A stretch of 64,000 nt of DNA from NCBI GenBank assembly GCA_012064415.1, contig SSNU01000027.1, positions 1 through 64,000 of the forward strand. The letters run 5' to 3'. This stretch comes from Gyrodactylus bullatarudis. Its lineage: Eukaryota > Platyhelminthes > Monogenea > Gyrodactylidea > Gyrodactylidae. The translations under genes were made by a program, and so were the position numbers. The notes under the pieces were generated by a model. The model was not told the DNA's origin. It made no database searches and was given only the letters and a program-made list of their open reading frames with translations. Positions 11,045 through 23,205 of the stretch are shown here, one piece after another (position 1 is the stretch's first letter; each line of letters starts with the position of its first letter).

Positions 11045-14000
11045 CTGAGGTTAGCTGACATTTTTTTCCTGATCTTTTGCTAATCCTGGAGACTATACAC
11101 AAGAAATGTTAATTATTCCAGTTCAGCTACAATGCAAATGTAGAAGAATAGATATAGGAGAAAGAAGAATGGCTGAATATTCAATGATGAATAAGGAACC
11201 AATCAGAAGAGGCCATTCTAGCCAATCATAATTCAGATCAAAATATATTTTATTCATTCCATAAAAATGAATAATAATAATAATATACTCGAATGAAGAA
11301 AAAAACTTATTGATTTTGGGGAAAAATTTTTTCTGAGTTAAAGAAATATTTATTATGGCATATGATATTGTGGAGTGAAGGAAACTTTTTTTGAAATAAA
11401 ATTTTCTGCGTTTCTAAAATATGAGATGAAAATAAAAAAAGCATTAGAAAAACTGTCTCTTGAATTCTCATTCGTTATCTCCTACATTCAGATATAATGA
11501 ATTCTGACATAAATTTCTACATCGAATGAAAATACGGAGATGAAATTTGATTCGGCTGAAGAGGCCGGAGAAACGTTGGAAAAAATTATCATTTTCATAA
11601 TTTGTCTTTAAGCTGAGATGAAATGATGGAGCGGAAATTCATTTATTTCGTCCTAAACTGATAAAAAGTTAAATTAATTTACAGTTCCTCGTCTATCCCA
11701 TGTATATTAGGGATAGATTTTTCAATTCTAATTTGTTCAATTTCAATTTTGGGTGAAAATGTGTGTCAAAATGAATTTCTGGTTCGAATTATATAAATTT
11801 TTATCCAAAATTATTTTCTATAAAAGTGGCAATGATAGGGCCAAAGTTCCATTTTTAGTAAAAAAAATTCTAAAATTTTATCTTATTACTTTTAAGTAGT
11901 CATCGAAGATTTACAGGTTTTTGATAGAAATAGTAAGACTTATTTTACATATACTATATTGAAAATGATTAGGAGAAAAATATTTTACCTTCTATCGCCA
12001 ATATTATATAACACAAACCGCTCAGGACTGAGATCAAATACTCTTGAATTCGGACAGCTAAAAAAACTTGCTATTTTTAATAAATGTAAAAATATTTTCA
12101 AAAAATTAAACAGAACAATTAAAAATATGAGATTAAATGATTTAAAAAAGAACTTAAAAATAAGATTTATAATAAAGAATTGTAAAAAAATTAACTTAAC
12201 ACATTTATTTAACAAATTTATTTAGTCATTACGAAAGTTTCTATTATCTGTGAGCACATTCCTTAGCATTGAAAAGCTCCTTCTTTCAACGTCGCAACTT
12301 GTGAATTCAAACTTTTTATCAGAGAGCTAATTTCATAAAATTCCATTTCATAAAAAATATTAAAATCCACATTGGAAACAGTGAAAAAATCGTTTTAGGC
12401 TTAATTTTTCCTGAGTCTTATAAAAATATGATCTCTGATTTTTAAAGTATCATAGTCGAAACTAATTTCGCGTAATTTCCCAAAATAGTCTTTTATAGTT
12501 GCTCCAATTTATTTTACCGACATCTTGAGAAGATATCATCGAATAGGATAAGGTGATTTTTCAACCAATCATATTAATTTGAAACTTGAATTAAATTTTG
12601 ATTGTCACAAAGATAAAAATCTTAAATAAAATAAGGGCTCGTGTCAAAAAAATCAAAAATCCCTATGAAAATTCTCATAGTTACAGATATATGCCAAGAA
12701 TATTTTTTATTCAAAATCTGATAAAATATTCCAAAATATGCTTTTTTATATTCCATTTCGCTTCAAAATCTCTCGATTTTGAATAAATAAGATTAAATTG
12801 TGAAAATTTTCAAATTAAAAACGTTTTATGACCTATCAAAATGGCAATATTCTTGAAAAATAAGAGAAATTTCAATTTTAGCTATTGAAAATCAATTATC
12901 ATAGAATTTAAACGAAGGAACAATTTCTTAAGAATCTTTTTAGTTATTCTTTAGTAATCAACCCACCCCTCTGAACATTTTGAGGCAGATTGTGAAAAAG
13001 ATTCAACTTAGACAAAAAGCGCACAATAACTAGCAGACGGTGTAGAAGGAGAGGGCTTGAGCTCAATGTAGAATAGTGTAAACATTACTCTCTAAACTCT
13101 GGACCAAGAGGGGAGAGAGACAGAGTTGTTTTACATCTAAGTCAATCCCTTCACAAGTTAGCTCTGGAACTCAGAGGATTCTTAAGAAATGAAATGTTGA
13201 TGGATAAAACTGGAAATTGATTTTAGACAGCCACAAGTGTTTCCTGATACGTTTTTTCTAGAAACAAATAGTGGAAACGTATATAATTTTTGATTCCCAA
13301 TCGAATGGTATGAATTTCATCGATGAATTATGAAAAAAACTTTAAAACGTCATCTTAGAACTTATTGCTCTGAAACGTTGATTAGTGATAGATTAATGAA
13401 TAAGGAACCTAAATATGAGGTCGGTTTGATTCTATGTATGAAAAAACACTGGAAAATGTATGATTATTAGGAAATAGAGATACTTTTTTACTACAATTTT
13501 AATGTCTACTTTATAGTAGAGGGTCGATTATTTTTAATCGAGTTGGTCTTTTTACAATTTTTAGAGAATTCACTGTATTGCAAAATTTTCTTTAGTTGTG
13601 ATTAAATTAGTCCTTAAAAAGTCTTTAGTATCCAAGTATCTGTAACCTGAAGTTAGAAATCATCAATAATTCGAGAATATTAAAGATTTTTGAGTTTTTT
13701 TTAATCAGATTTTTTGCTAAAATTTGGGTCGTCAGAGCCATTTTTGCTATCGGTTAAGTTAGGTTTAAACAAGAGAAATTTAGATATTTACTCTAAAAAA
13801 CTGTATCTGGTATTTACTTTTGCCGGTTACAGATAATGACAGGATTTATAATTTATATATTGTGAAATTTAAAAGAAACCTTATTATAAAAACTTTAAAT
13901 GCAGTTGGTTTACTGAAATTAAGTGAAAAAAATTTGTCGCAAGATTTAAAATTTGAAAAACTATTCTGAAAATAGAATTTTTCAGGATCAGAATTGGACA

Positions 14001-14832
14001 AAAAAGCCGAATAACGCGATCAAATTTTTGAGGGTTTCTGGTTATGCAAATTCATTGATTTTCATGAAGGGAAAATGTTCAGAATTCGAAAAAATTGGCG
14101 TCAAGATTGAGATTTCTACATCCCAGTTGGTTGTAGATTTTCATTATTTCTGTCTATCAATTTCATTGAAAGAAAAAGAGTAATGAATTACAAAGTAAAA
14201 AATCAATATTGTTAAGAATTATGATTCAAAAAAGGATACTTTTGCTTGAATAACCAGAAAAATTAAATCATTCAAGATGATTCTTCAGAGATTAAATGAA
14301 AATTAAATTTCCTGTTTTTTTACTCTAGAGAGGTTATAGTAACTATTTCAGATCAGATTTAATCTTGAGATGTTTCAGTTAAAGTTCAATTTAATATCTT
14401 AGATCATCTATAAATGTGTGAAGATCTTATCCAAAAAGAGAACTGAGAAACGTTATTTTAGATATATCTGTGGAAAAAGGTACATTTAATTGGAGATTTG
14501 AGAAGTTTTCTTCAACAAAGTTTCCTAATTTATCTTTGAGTAAAATAAGGTCATTAGAGAGAGGCAAATTTTTAAACATCCAGATGTGCAAAGCTCATTT
14601 TAAAGAGAATTTTTCAACATGAAAAAGTTCCTATTAAACAATGTATTTTTTATTTTGTTCAGATATCTCAATATCGCAATTAAAAATGCTGATTTTTGAA
14701 TTAGTGCAAACTATTTTCAATGAATTTTTCTACTACAATCGATTAAAATCTAAATTTTGGGCTATTTATATGCAATTTTAAATAGAAATAGGTTCAAAAG
14801 GTATTTTTAATCAGCACTGCATATCCTAAAAG
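11045..14832. other. No gene recognised upstream of the LRR-Ig gene
   Basis: The first few hundred bases should include the promoter and 5' leader of the minus-strand LRR-Ig gene. Open frames at 11959-12225 (+) and 11985-12215 (-) overlap on opposite strands and are Lys/Asn/Ile/Phe-rich, as expected of chance frames in AT-rich DNA. Confidence 0.45.
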
Positions 14833-15550
14833 TGGTTGATATGAGGTTGGGAATTTATGATTTTTACAGAAATATCGATATTTTCATCAAGAATTCGAAT
14901 ACGTTAAAGATTATTTGGAATCATACTCATTTGCCCACTTTTACCAGTTGAAGAAAAAAATTCTGAAAAAAACAATTATTTTTATGAAAAATATGTCCAT
15001 TTGGCGCTAAAATCCCATTTTTTCGAAAATTTTCATTGATTTGAAAGTTGGATGGTGATTAAAAGAGTTTCTTCAAGATCAGGATTAGACAAGAAAGCTG
15101 ACTAGCACCATCAAATTACCGACAGTTACCCCATTTTTGAGAAATTTTGAATTATCAAAATTTCATTGATTTTCAAGTAGTGAAAATGATCAAAAAATCG
15201 AATTTCAGCTCCCAAACGATGATTAGGCTATGCATCAGATCAGATTCAGGTGAATTGATTTTCTTGTCTAATCTTGATCCTGAAAAACCTCTTTCGGTCA
15301 CTCTCCTACTTTCACATCAATAAAATTTTTCAGCTCAAAGTTCGAAAAAATGGGATTTTAACCCCAAATTGAAATTTGAAAAATGGACATATTTTTCATA
15401 AAAATAATTTTTTCAGAATTTTTTTTTCTTCAACTGGTAAAAGTGGGCAACCTGAGTAGGATTCCAGAAAATCTTTTAAAAATTCGAATTCTTGATGAAA
15501 AAATCGAGATTTCTGTAAAAATCATAGATTCCCAACTTCATATCAATTAG
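14833..15550. repeat. Long foldback MITE, TTGATATGAAG family (larger subtype)
   Basis: About 718 bp organised as two long inverted halves. The left begins GGTTGATATGAGGTTGGGAA and the right ends TCCCAACTTCATATCAATTA. Each half carries the block ACTTTTACCAGTTGAAGAAA or its complement. Related pieces lie at 27780-28080, 33258-33775, 55487-55660 and 59052-59416. No coding capacity seen. Confidence 0.75.
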
Positions 15551-16190
15551 CTTAAATTCAGATTAATTTGGGATTTGTTGAAGATGTTTGAAGATGTTTT
15601 GGGGTATTAGAGAATTAAAAATTTCCAATTTAAATTTTATAAACGGCATTTTCTAAGTTAGATCTAACTGATTCGCATTGCAGCCGAAACATTATTCGGA
15701 AAAAAACAAATTTGACTCGCCCTAATGTTCAAAAGTTATTTGAAGAACAGTTATTAAAGGGGCGAATTGCTTCAAAAAAATTCCAGCATTTCTGGTAAAA
15801 GATTAACATAGATCTATCTGCCTATACGAATTAAAAATGTTTATCTAAAACATTATCCGATATTAGAGCACTGCTCTCCTTTGAAAATCTAGCGAATTTC
15901 AATAATGAACAAAAACCTTAGCCAAGCCGGAGAAACTTACATTTCTTTGTTTTTCAATATTATCTTTTTAATCTGACTCGGAATCTATAAATATAGATTA
16001 AAGTTCATTGATAGGAATTGAATAATTTTCTGCGACTGAGAAGAAAAGCGGTGCTCTATCCGATATAAATTTTGGGAATGGGTGTTGGAAATACATAATG
16101 AAATACTATATCAAAGTTATTTTAAATTATAATAGTAATCATTATTATTTGAAATACTGGTGACATAATATAATCAAACTATTATTACTA

Positions 16191-16605
16191 GACTTGGACG
16201 AAATATTGCAAAATTACTTAAATCAGCCATCGATATGAAAAAAACTAATCTTCAAGTATTTAAATATAATCCCACCAAATTTCGCTTCAAAATACCTTTC
16301 CATGCTTCTGGAAAAAGATAAACAAAATTGTGAAAATTTTCAAATTTGGAACGTTTTTTGACCTATCAAAATTGCAATATTCATGAAAAATAAGGGAAAT
16401 TTCGTTTTGAGCTATTAAAAAACAATTTTAAAAGGATTTAAGTCATTTTTACAACTTTATCTAAAGAAATAATGTGAATTCAAGTTAAAATTATAAATAT
16501 AAAACAATAAAAAACGTCTTAAATTTGAAAATGTATCTTTTTCCAGAAGCATGGAAAGGTATTTTGAAGCGAAATTTGGTGGGATTATATTTATATATTC
16601 ATATC
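16191..16605. repeat. MITE with GACTTGGACG end, 3'-truncated
   Basis: Starts GACTTGGACGAAATATTGCA directly after a TA at 16189-16190. It contains the inverted blocks CCAAATTTCGCTTCAAAATA and TATTTTGAAGCGAAATTTGG. The right end breaks off near 16605, before the terminal inverted repeat is completed. Confidence 0.75.
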
Positions 16606-18069
16606 TTTGACATTATTAACAAATTTATTTCTTGCTTTCTCAAGAAAAATAATAGAAAGAAAAGTCTTCATTTGCTGGAAGCTTGGGTGAATTAATAGGA
16701 GTATCCAAAGCAATTTGATTTTCTTTGTATTAGAAAAACCTTGGAATAATTTTTCGATAGTATGACTATTTAGCTTATAGATACTTGGATCTCTGTTATC
16801 AACTCAGTTGGGCTGAAACAAATCATTCAATGGTGGGATAAATGAATTTTATTTGACGGTTAAATAAGCAAATGTTGAGCAAAAGGCTATCGGATGAGTC
16901 TATTGGAGTATCGAATCAATGTATGGCGAACTGAGATCCATCAAACATTCTTTGCGTTAATAAATATATTGGATTGCTCGATAATAATTTTTAATGTAAA
17001 CTAACTACTTGTAAGGGATAAGTTGCATTTTCTTGGTGTTTATTTTTGTTATTTATCTAAATAACCAATAGACAAGAAGACCAAAAATAGTCGTAGAGAT
17101 TTTTGAAAACACAGTGCGGAAGTCTTTTTCCCTTCTTCAATCATTTTTACTGCTTGAAAATTAAGATGATCCGAGATCAGTTCAAATTAACAGTTCATTC
17201 AAGAATTGAAAAGGGATAAACCTTCAAGTTTAAAAAATCAAAAATTCACGTTAACTCGAATTTTGAAATGTCTTCAATTCTTTTATCTTAAATCGATTAA
17301 ATTTCGCCTTTTGGATTGGTTTCCAAAAATTATAAATTCCCAAATTCAACCAGAATAGCTTCTTGTCATTGATAGAATGATGTTTAGATTTTGGTGCCCA
17401 ATTCATCTTTGAATGAAAAAGGAAATTCTGTTGAACAATTAATCGATAAAGCGCATTCTGTAATCTTTAGAAAATAAAGTAACAACAGGTTGCGATTTGA
17501 TAAGGTCACTTGTGCAAATTAAGGAGAACTGTTTGTTCAAGTTTTTTAAGAAAATTTGTAGCTTCAGTCGATATATGGGGAAAATTTGCGAAAAAAACTC
17601 AATGTGACGAAAAAAGTATATCATTAGCTTTGAATATTAATTACTCTAATAGTTCTGATTATGATAAAAGTTTATTGAATTCGGTTGAAAATGGAAAATC
17701 CCAGGAATTATAATTGATATTCTGGGATGGAATCAAGATTTTTCGATGAATTGCACCTTGAACAATTTAATGAATCTTCAGACTAATGGTATTTTTGTTA
17801 AAAGTCTATTTTCATCTACCTCTAATAAAAGTCACTATAAATTTTATAATCATTATTTTTCACGAAAATACTTATTGCTAGAAAAAAATTATTTTCGTGA
17901 TAAATCTATCAAAAACCTAAGCTTAACCCTCGCCCTGGAAGTGGGGTTCATACGGACCCCAACCATACCAAGCTTAAATAAATTCAAAAATGAATTCAAG
18001 AATAAATTAATGTACTCAGAATAATATGAAGAATCCTTTTTTAGGTTTACAGATATCACATATGTATTA
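16606..18069. other. Mostly unassigned; possible piggyBac-type end near 17927
   Basis: At about 17925 the sequence reads TTAACCCTCGCCCTGG, then GTGGGG and a run of CCCC. This resembles a piggyBac-class terminus at a TTAA site, but no partner end was found. The open frame at 17510-17713 contains NYSNSSDY, faintly like YYSNNSDYY in the frame at 27478. No gene is supported. Confidence 0.3.
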
Positions 18070-18215
18070 GACTTGGACGAAATTTTGCAAAATTACTTAT
18101 ATCGTCCATCGATATGAAAAAACTAAATTTCGCTTCAAAATACCTTTCCATGCTTCTGGAATAATAAGATAAGACAAAATTGTGAAACTTTTCAAAATTA
18201 GAACGTTTTTTATTG
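18070..18215. repeat. MITE with GACTTGGACG end, left-end fragment
   Basis: Begins GACTTGGACGAAATTTTGCA after TA at 18068-18069. It has an internal deletion that joins the ATCGATATGAAAAAACTA block directly to AATTTCGCTTCAAAATACC. The right end is missing. Confidence 0.7.
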
Positions 18216-18639
18216 TTTAATTTATAGTCTAATATAAGATTTTAAAAAAATTATTCTTGTTTTTCTGTTACACTTTCATTTTAAATTCATTTAATTTCAA
18301 TCAAACGGGATTGATATTTGACGATATTTTTCAAACATTACTCACATCACAAATTAATGGTGTGTGAAAAAATACCTCAAAATAATTCAATGATTTTTCT
18401 CTATTAATGGCCTACTCAAAACAATAAGAAAACATACAATTGTTTCATCTGAAAATTAATACATGTTTTTTAGCACAGATGAAAGAAATCTTATTAGTCG
18501 ATTCTTATTCGTGAATCAATATATATTTCCATGTAGGATTAAAAAGGAAAACACTTGGTATAGAAAAAGGGGATTAAACTGAAACTAAAAAAAACATGAA
18601 AAAATCTCCAATAAATAGCAGCAGTGAAGAGAAAACGTG

Positions 18640-18990
18640 AAATAACTCACATAGGCCATGGTAGTTGAAGATTAAACGAATAATTCTTCTGAACACACAA
18701 ATTAGGTCTATACATGTTAATAAAGAATTTCTCCTTCACCCACACATCTGTGCTGTCATCCCCTGTATAAGATAGACAAATTAGAAATTGAAGCAGCATG
18801 GTTTCCCTGTCTTATATGTCAGGTCACCGTGGTATTGAGGTGATCGTGAGATCTTGTTGAAAACTATCTATATATACGAAGCCTCACAGTCACACTGAAA
18901 CTTGTCAATCAATAGTCTTTTCTTGAGGGTCAAGTAAATCCTTATAGATTAAACTGAATAATCTCTGAGGTCTGAATACGATTTACAATT
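18640..18990 (-). pseudogene. Penelope-like element, GIY-YIG region, decayed
   Basis: Read on the minus strand, this aligns block by block with 20690-21060. It includes a degenerate form of the QCDCGASYIG segment of the GIY-YIG endonuclease that Penelope-like retroelements carry behind the reverse transcriptase. Stops and frameshifts are frequent. It lies antisense to the neighbouring plus-strand fragment at 19000-20620, so the local copy is rearranged. Confidence 0.55.
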
Positions 18991-19049
18991 GAATATTGTC
19001 ATAATGTTGATCGATGAGATTATTGAGTCTTCTCCTAACATCATTACTA

Positions 19050-20214
19050 GGTTGTGTGAAAAGTTCTCGGAAAAATTTTCAACTTTTGATTTTGAATCTG
19101 TTCTTGAAGCAATAAATATAAACTATACACGAAAAGATTCAGCAAAATCTGTAGAATTTGTTTATATCAGTTATTCTTTTTAGTTTTCAAATAAAAGTGA
19201 TAGAAACATGAATTTTACTGACACACATAATTTACTTTAACTATAGCATCGGCCATACTGCATCAGAGGCCTTCAAATTGATGGAAAGAGGTTTTGGTAG
19301 AGTAGTTTTAAAGTCTACAGTCCAAAAATGGTATGGTTTGTTCAAGAATGAGAAAACAAATTTTGATGATGAACCAAGGCAAGGTCGTCCTTCAACAATT
19401 CCCAGGCAAGAAATTGTTGAGAAAGTCGAAGAAAATCCCAATTTGTCTTCAAGAGAAATTTCTGCAGATTTGAATGTATCCTTTTCTTCAGTTGTTCGTG
19501 TCTTGCATGAAGAGAATTTCACAAATTCCTTCGATGTATTTGATCCTCATGATCTCACAGATGTTCAGAAAAGAAAGAGAGTTGAATGTTGCAAAAGGAT
19601 GCTACACCGTTTGAGATATGACAACTTCTTGAATAGTTTGGTGACAACAGATGAGAAATGGATATTTTTAAAGGATCCCGGCCGAAAAAGATCATGGCAT
19701 AAGGTTGGCCAATAGTGTACTCAGCCTAATCCAAACAGGTTCGCAAAAAAGGTCATGATCACAATCTTTTGGTTTCGTAGAGGAGTAATTCACTTTGAAC
19801 TCTTAGAGCCTAATCAGACTGTCAATACGGATCATTATATCCAGTCATTTAGGACAATGCAAGAAAAGTTGAGAGAGTTGTACCTTCGATTCGGAAGGAT
19901 CACTTTTTTGCAGGATAATGCCAGACCTCATGTTTCGCAACAGGCGAAAAGATTTTTTGAGGAGTCTGATGTTGATGTACTGGAGCATCCACCTTATAGT
20001 CCAGATCTTTCTCCTACGGATTATCATCTCTTTCGCTCTTTACAACATCATCTTAAGGGGAAAATCTTCAACTCAAGAGATGAAGTCATGAAATGTGTAG
20101 AAAAACACGGCAATTATTTTGATGTATAGTTTATATATATTTCATCATACATTTTCAATAAAAAATTTAATTAATCATACATGGCTAATTTTTCCGAGAA
20201 CTTTTCACACAACC
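19050..20214 (+). mobile_element. Mariner transposon, nearly complete
   Basis: The element is 1165 bp with perfect 28-bp terminal inverted repeats at 19050-19077 and 20187-20214, beginning GGTTGTGTGAAAAGTTCTCG. It is flanked by TA at 19048-19049 and 20215-20216, the target duplication of the Tc1/mariner superfamily. It sits inside a Penelope-like remnant; a related remnant in inverse orientation at about 21130-21260 lacks it and serves as an approximate empty site. The perfect ends suggest a fairly recent insertion. Confidence 0.95.
19278..20129 (+). pseudogene. Mariner transposase with one in-frame stop
   Basis: Transposase of the mariner D,D34D type, which excises the element and reinserts it at TA. 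The first half (19278-19712) has the HTH region with STVQKWY and GRPST, and the first catalytic Asp in TTDEKW. A single TAG at 19713-19715 interrupts the frame. The second half continues in the same frame with the second Asp in LQDNARPH, the third in PPYSPDLSPTDYHLF, and the usual ending near GNYFDV. Coding-like sequence continues upstream of 19278 to about 19215 without an ATG, so the natural start also seems lost. Domains are otherwise complete. Confidence 0.9.
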
Positions 20215-20689
20215 TAATAAAACCATCACCTTTGAAGTTAAGTTTCATGAAAACTTTTGTTTTTTAAGATTTTCAGATGTCAAGTTAACCAGATGAGATA
20301 ACGAATCGATTCTAAGAAATATTTCTATTAAAAAGACTGACAACGGCAAATATCTCAATTATGCTAGTTTCAGTCCAGTTTCACATAAAATTGGCTTGTT
20401 AATTAGGGAAGAGAATACGAAGGATTACTAGTCCGGAAGAAATACCAATAGAAATAGAGGCGGCGAAATCTTGTTTAATGGAAAATGGTCATCCAGCCAA
20501 ATTTGTGGACAAGTTCATCATCAACCTTTGGTTAAAGATGAGGTTGCGCATTTCTAAAAGCATCATCAGTGGCATTGGTTTAAAAATGATATTAATAATT
20601 TACAAATAATGAAAGAAATAGTAAAAGATTAATAAAATTAGAATGATACGTAAGCTGAAAAAAACACCAAAATTCTCCAATGAATAGCA

Positions 20690-21395
20690 ACAGTGGAGAG
20701 AAAAGTAAAAAGCTTACTTAGGCCAGGGTAGTTGAAGGTTATATGAATAGTTTTTTTGAACACACAGATTGGGTTTGTATAGATTAATGAAGAATTTCTC
20801 TTTAACCCATACATTTATGCTGTCATCACCTGGATTTTTGAATAAAATAGAAAAATTCGACATTAAAGCAGCATGTTTCTCCTGTTTGATATGTCTAGTT
20901 ACCGCAATGTCCTTATACAGATGGTAGACAGCTTCCTAAATGTTCTACCAATGTAAGAAGCACCACAGTCACATTGGAATTAATAAATTAGTAGAGTCTT
21001 TTCTTCCGGCTTGAGTAAATCTTTATGAATCAAACTGAACAGTCTCTGTGTTTCAATTTTGATGTAGAATGATTATCCAAAGAAATTTGTAGACAAATTC
21101 ATCAATGTTTCAGACAATAGGGATGAAAATGAAATTGAGAAAAAAAAATTTTCATGAGACTCAACTTCAAAGGCGACGGTTTCAGTAATGACATTAGAAG
21201 AAGACTCAACAATCTCATTATTAATGAGTCATTAATCAACATTACAATAATATACAATTGAAATTTGTATTTAAAACACAGAGACTGTTCAGTTTGATTC
21301 ATAAAGATTTACTCAAGCCGGAAGAAAAGACTCTACTAATTTTTAAATTCCAATGTGACTGTGGTGCTTCTTACATTGGTAGAACATTTAGGTAA
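20690..21395. pseudogene. Inverted pair of Penelope-like GIY-YIG fragments
   Basis: The minus strand at 20690-21060 and the plus strand at 21265-21395 both encode the same piece: IHKDLLKPEEK, then FQCDCGASYIGRTFR. This is the start of a GIY-YIG endonuclease, which nicks target DNA for Penelope-like retrotransposition. The two near-identical arms face away from each other across about 200 bp that include the segment KGDGFSNDIRRRLNNLI. The minus-strand copy runs further, to a region like HIKQEKHAALMSN. Both are broken. Confidence 0.6.
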
Positions 21396-22560
21396 CTAGG
21401 CATATCAGAGGACTTTTTATAATTTATTCGATTGAAAAACACAAAATATTTCTCAGAAAAGGGTTACAAGCGTTTTTTGTTAAAAATATATATACGCCTA
21501 ACATTTCATTCTTTGATAAATTTTTGACAGTTTAGATTTGTAAATCGTGAGTCACGATTCGTGACACTCACTTCCATTCCATCTCATCTAAATAAGGAAG
21601 GATAAATTTTGAAAAGACACATTCGGTAGCTCTGATCGTAAGGGGGTAGCGGATAAAGGTCATTACGAGGAAAAATACATCTAACTAATGTTCGAATGAT
21701 ATGTTTTGTTCACTGTACAGTACAGTATTGGAATAATGGCTTTTTTCGAGTAACTTGAAAAAATTTATAATGTCACAAGATTCATTAATAACACACTAGG
21801 ACACTTTTAGAAAATTTTTGCAATAAGATCTTGATCCAAACAATTCTGAATCGAAATTTTGTGCTGATTTCAGATCTGTAATTATATTTTCTAAATTGTG
21901 TTTGGTCTTTGAGATAAATTGAAAAAACCGAATTTAAGAATTTAAAATTAAAATATAGTTTCCTATATAATGATACCTTGAGTGTTGCCCAAACCAAAAA
22001 TTTTTTTTGTCGATAATTTTGTGATTTTGGAGTTAATTTTCTCCATAAATTTAAACTTCAAAGGCTCATATCTTTCAAGAAAAAGAGCTATTATTTCATT
22101 CGACTCTTTCTAAAAATGTTGGTTAGAATTTACAAAATCATTTCGTTCTAGTATATTTTTGACCCCTTTTAATCCCACACTCAGTTAGAGTCATCTTCCC
22201 ATTTTATACATTACTGAAGATTAATAAAACTTATACCGCTCGAATTAAGGTGGGAGATACATCAAATTGAAGCTAATTTATTTGAGTTTCCACTATAAAA
22301 CTTTTAGTGCTCTTGAATCTTTTACTTGTTAAAAAATCTATTTATCCTATCAAAAACATGGTAAAATTTTCACAAAAATAAAACCCCAGAATATCAAGCA
22401 GTTTTGAAATTTTTTTCCGATTATCTCAGAAATTATTTGGAAATTATTAAGAGATTCAAATTCAAGATAATATTCATATGAATCTTATTGATCCAAAATT
22501 TCTTAAATTTTGATTTCGATGTAAAGAAATCTACTCTCAAAGTTCCAGTGGATAGCTGAT
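21396..22560. other. Unassigned repeat-like sequence
   Basis: No gene recognised. Blocks near 22330-22440 (AACATGGTAAAATTTTCAC, ATTATCTCAGAAATTAT) recur in diverged form at 23430-23690, so both belong to an uncharacterised dispersed repeat flanking the endonuclease fragment at 22700-23205. Confidence 0.4.
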
Positions 22561-22699
22561 TTTTGGATCAAAATTTGAGCCGAAGATGTAGAGATATTAA
22601 TTCTTTAGTACGAAAATATTGTCGAACCTCATCAAGAATATTATTGTTAGATTCTGAATTCATATGGAAGGTTAGAGAACAACAAGCGAATATTCGAGT

Positions 22700-23205
22700 G
22701 ATAAGCGTTATATTTCGCCGGGTCTCTTCAGACTCTACCTTGGAGAACACCTCAGACCAAAACATAACAGTGCAGTTCAACACCATCTAGAGGCAACAGG
22801 TCACTTCACGGATGCGTTGAACTTCAAAATCCTATACCAAGTCAATCCAACGGAATCAAGCAAGACCAGAAAAGCAAATTTGAGCTGCGCTGAGAGCCAT
22901 TTCATCACCAAGCTCAAACCAAATCTATGTGTCCACAAGGAGTTTGCAAATAAATTAGGATTCAAAGGTCGTGATGTCCGCATCAAAAGCAAGCAGATTG
23001 CGAAAATCGGAATAATTCTGAATCTAGATGTTGGAACTCCCACCCATTGCTCTACACAAAATGAGACGGAAAAAGAAACTGAAATTAATGAGACGTTAGC
23101 TAAAGCTGATAATCTTCTATCTCCTATCCAGTGTACAGCCCCAGCAACTATTACAGAATTGGCAAAATGTGAAAACAATGACAAGTCAACAATAGTTGAT
23201 AATTA
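22700..23205 (+). pseudogene. Penelope-like GIY-YIG endonuclease C-terminal fragment
   Basis: The plus strand encodes RLYLGEHLRPKHNSAVQHHL, then ATGHF and FKIL, in one frame, continuing in the open frame 22817-23206 through a stretch with AESHFITKLKPNLC. This is the second half of a GIY-YIG nuclease domain of Penelope-like elements (conserved H..H, then the catalytic Glu in ES..I). The final 70 or so residues are polar and unrecognised. The first half and the RT are missing here. Frame changes near 22720-22800 indicate decay. Confidence 0.55.

Larger units (their letters stand above)
18991..20620 (+). pseudogene. Penelope-like reverse transcriptase C-terminal remnant
   Basis: With the mariner removed, the plus strand reads through remnants typical of the segment between the Penelope RT core and its endonuclease. 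Near 20340-20410 it has NYASFSPVSHKIG, like the conserved 'S.HP...K' region. Near 20440-20520 it has IEAAKSCLMENGHPAKFVDK, like 'L..NGYP..F'. The piece around 19000-19047 and 20217-20250 matches 21150-21260 in reverse complement. Non-functional. Confidence 0.55.

Noticed and set aside
11959..12225. Overlapping ORFs on both strands
   Set aside because: Low-complexity Lys/Asn/Phe frames typical of AT-rich DNA; no domain.
19241..19522. Minus-strand ORF of 93 codons
   Set aside because: Antisense of the mariner transposase.
22801..23184. Minus-strand ORF of 127 codons
   Set aside because: Antisense of the GIY-YIG fragment, which has recognisable residues on the plus strand.
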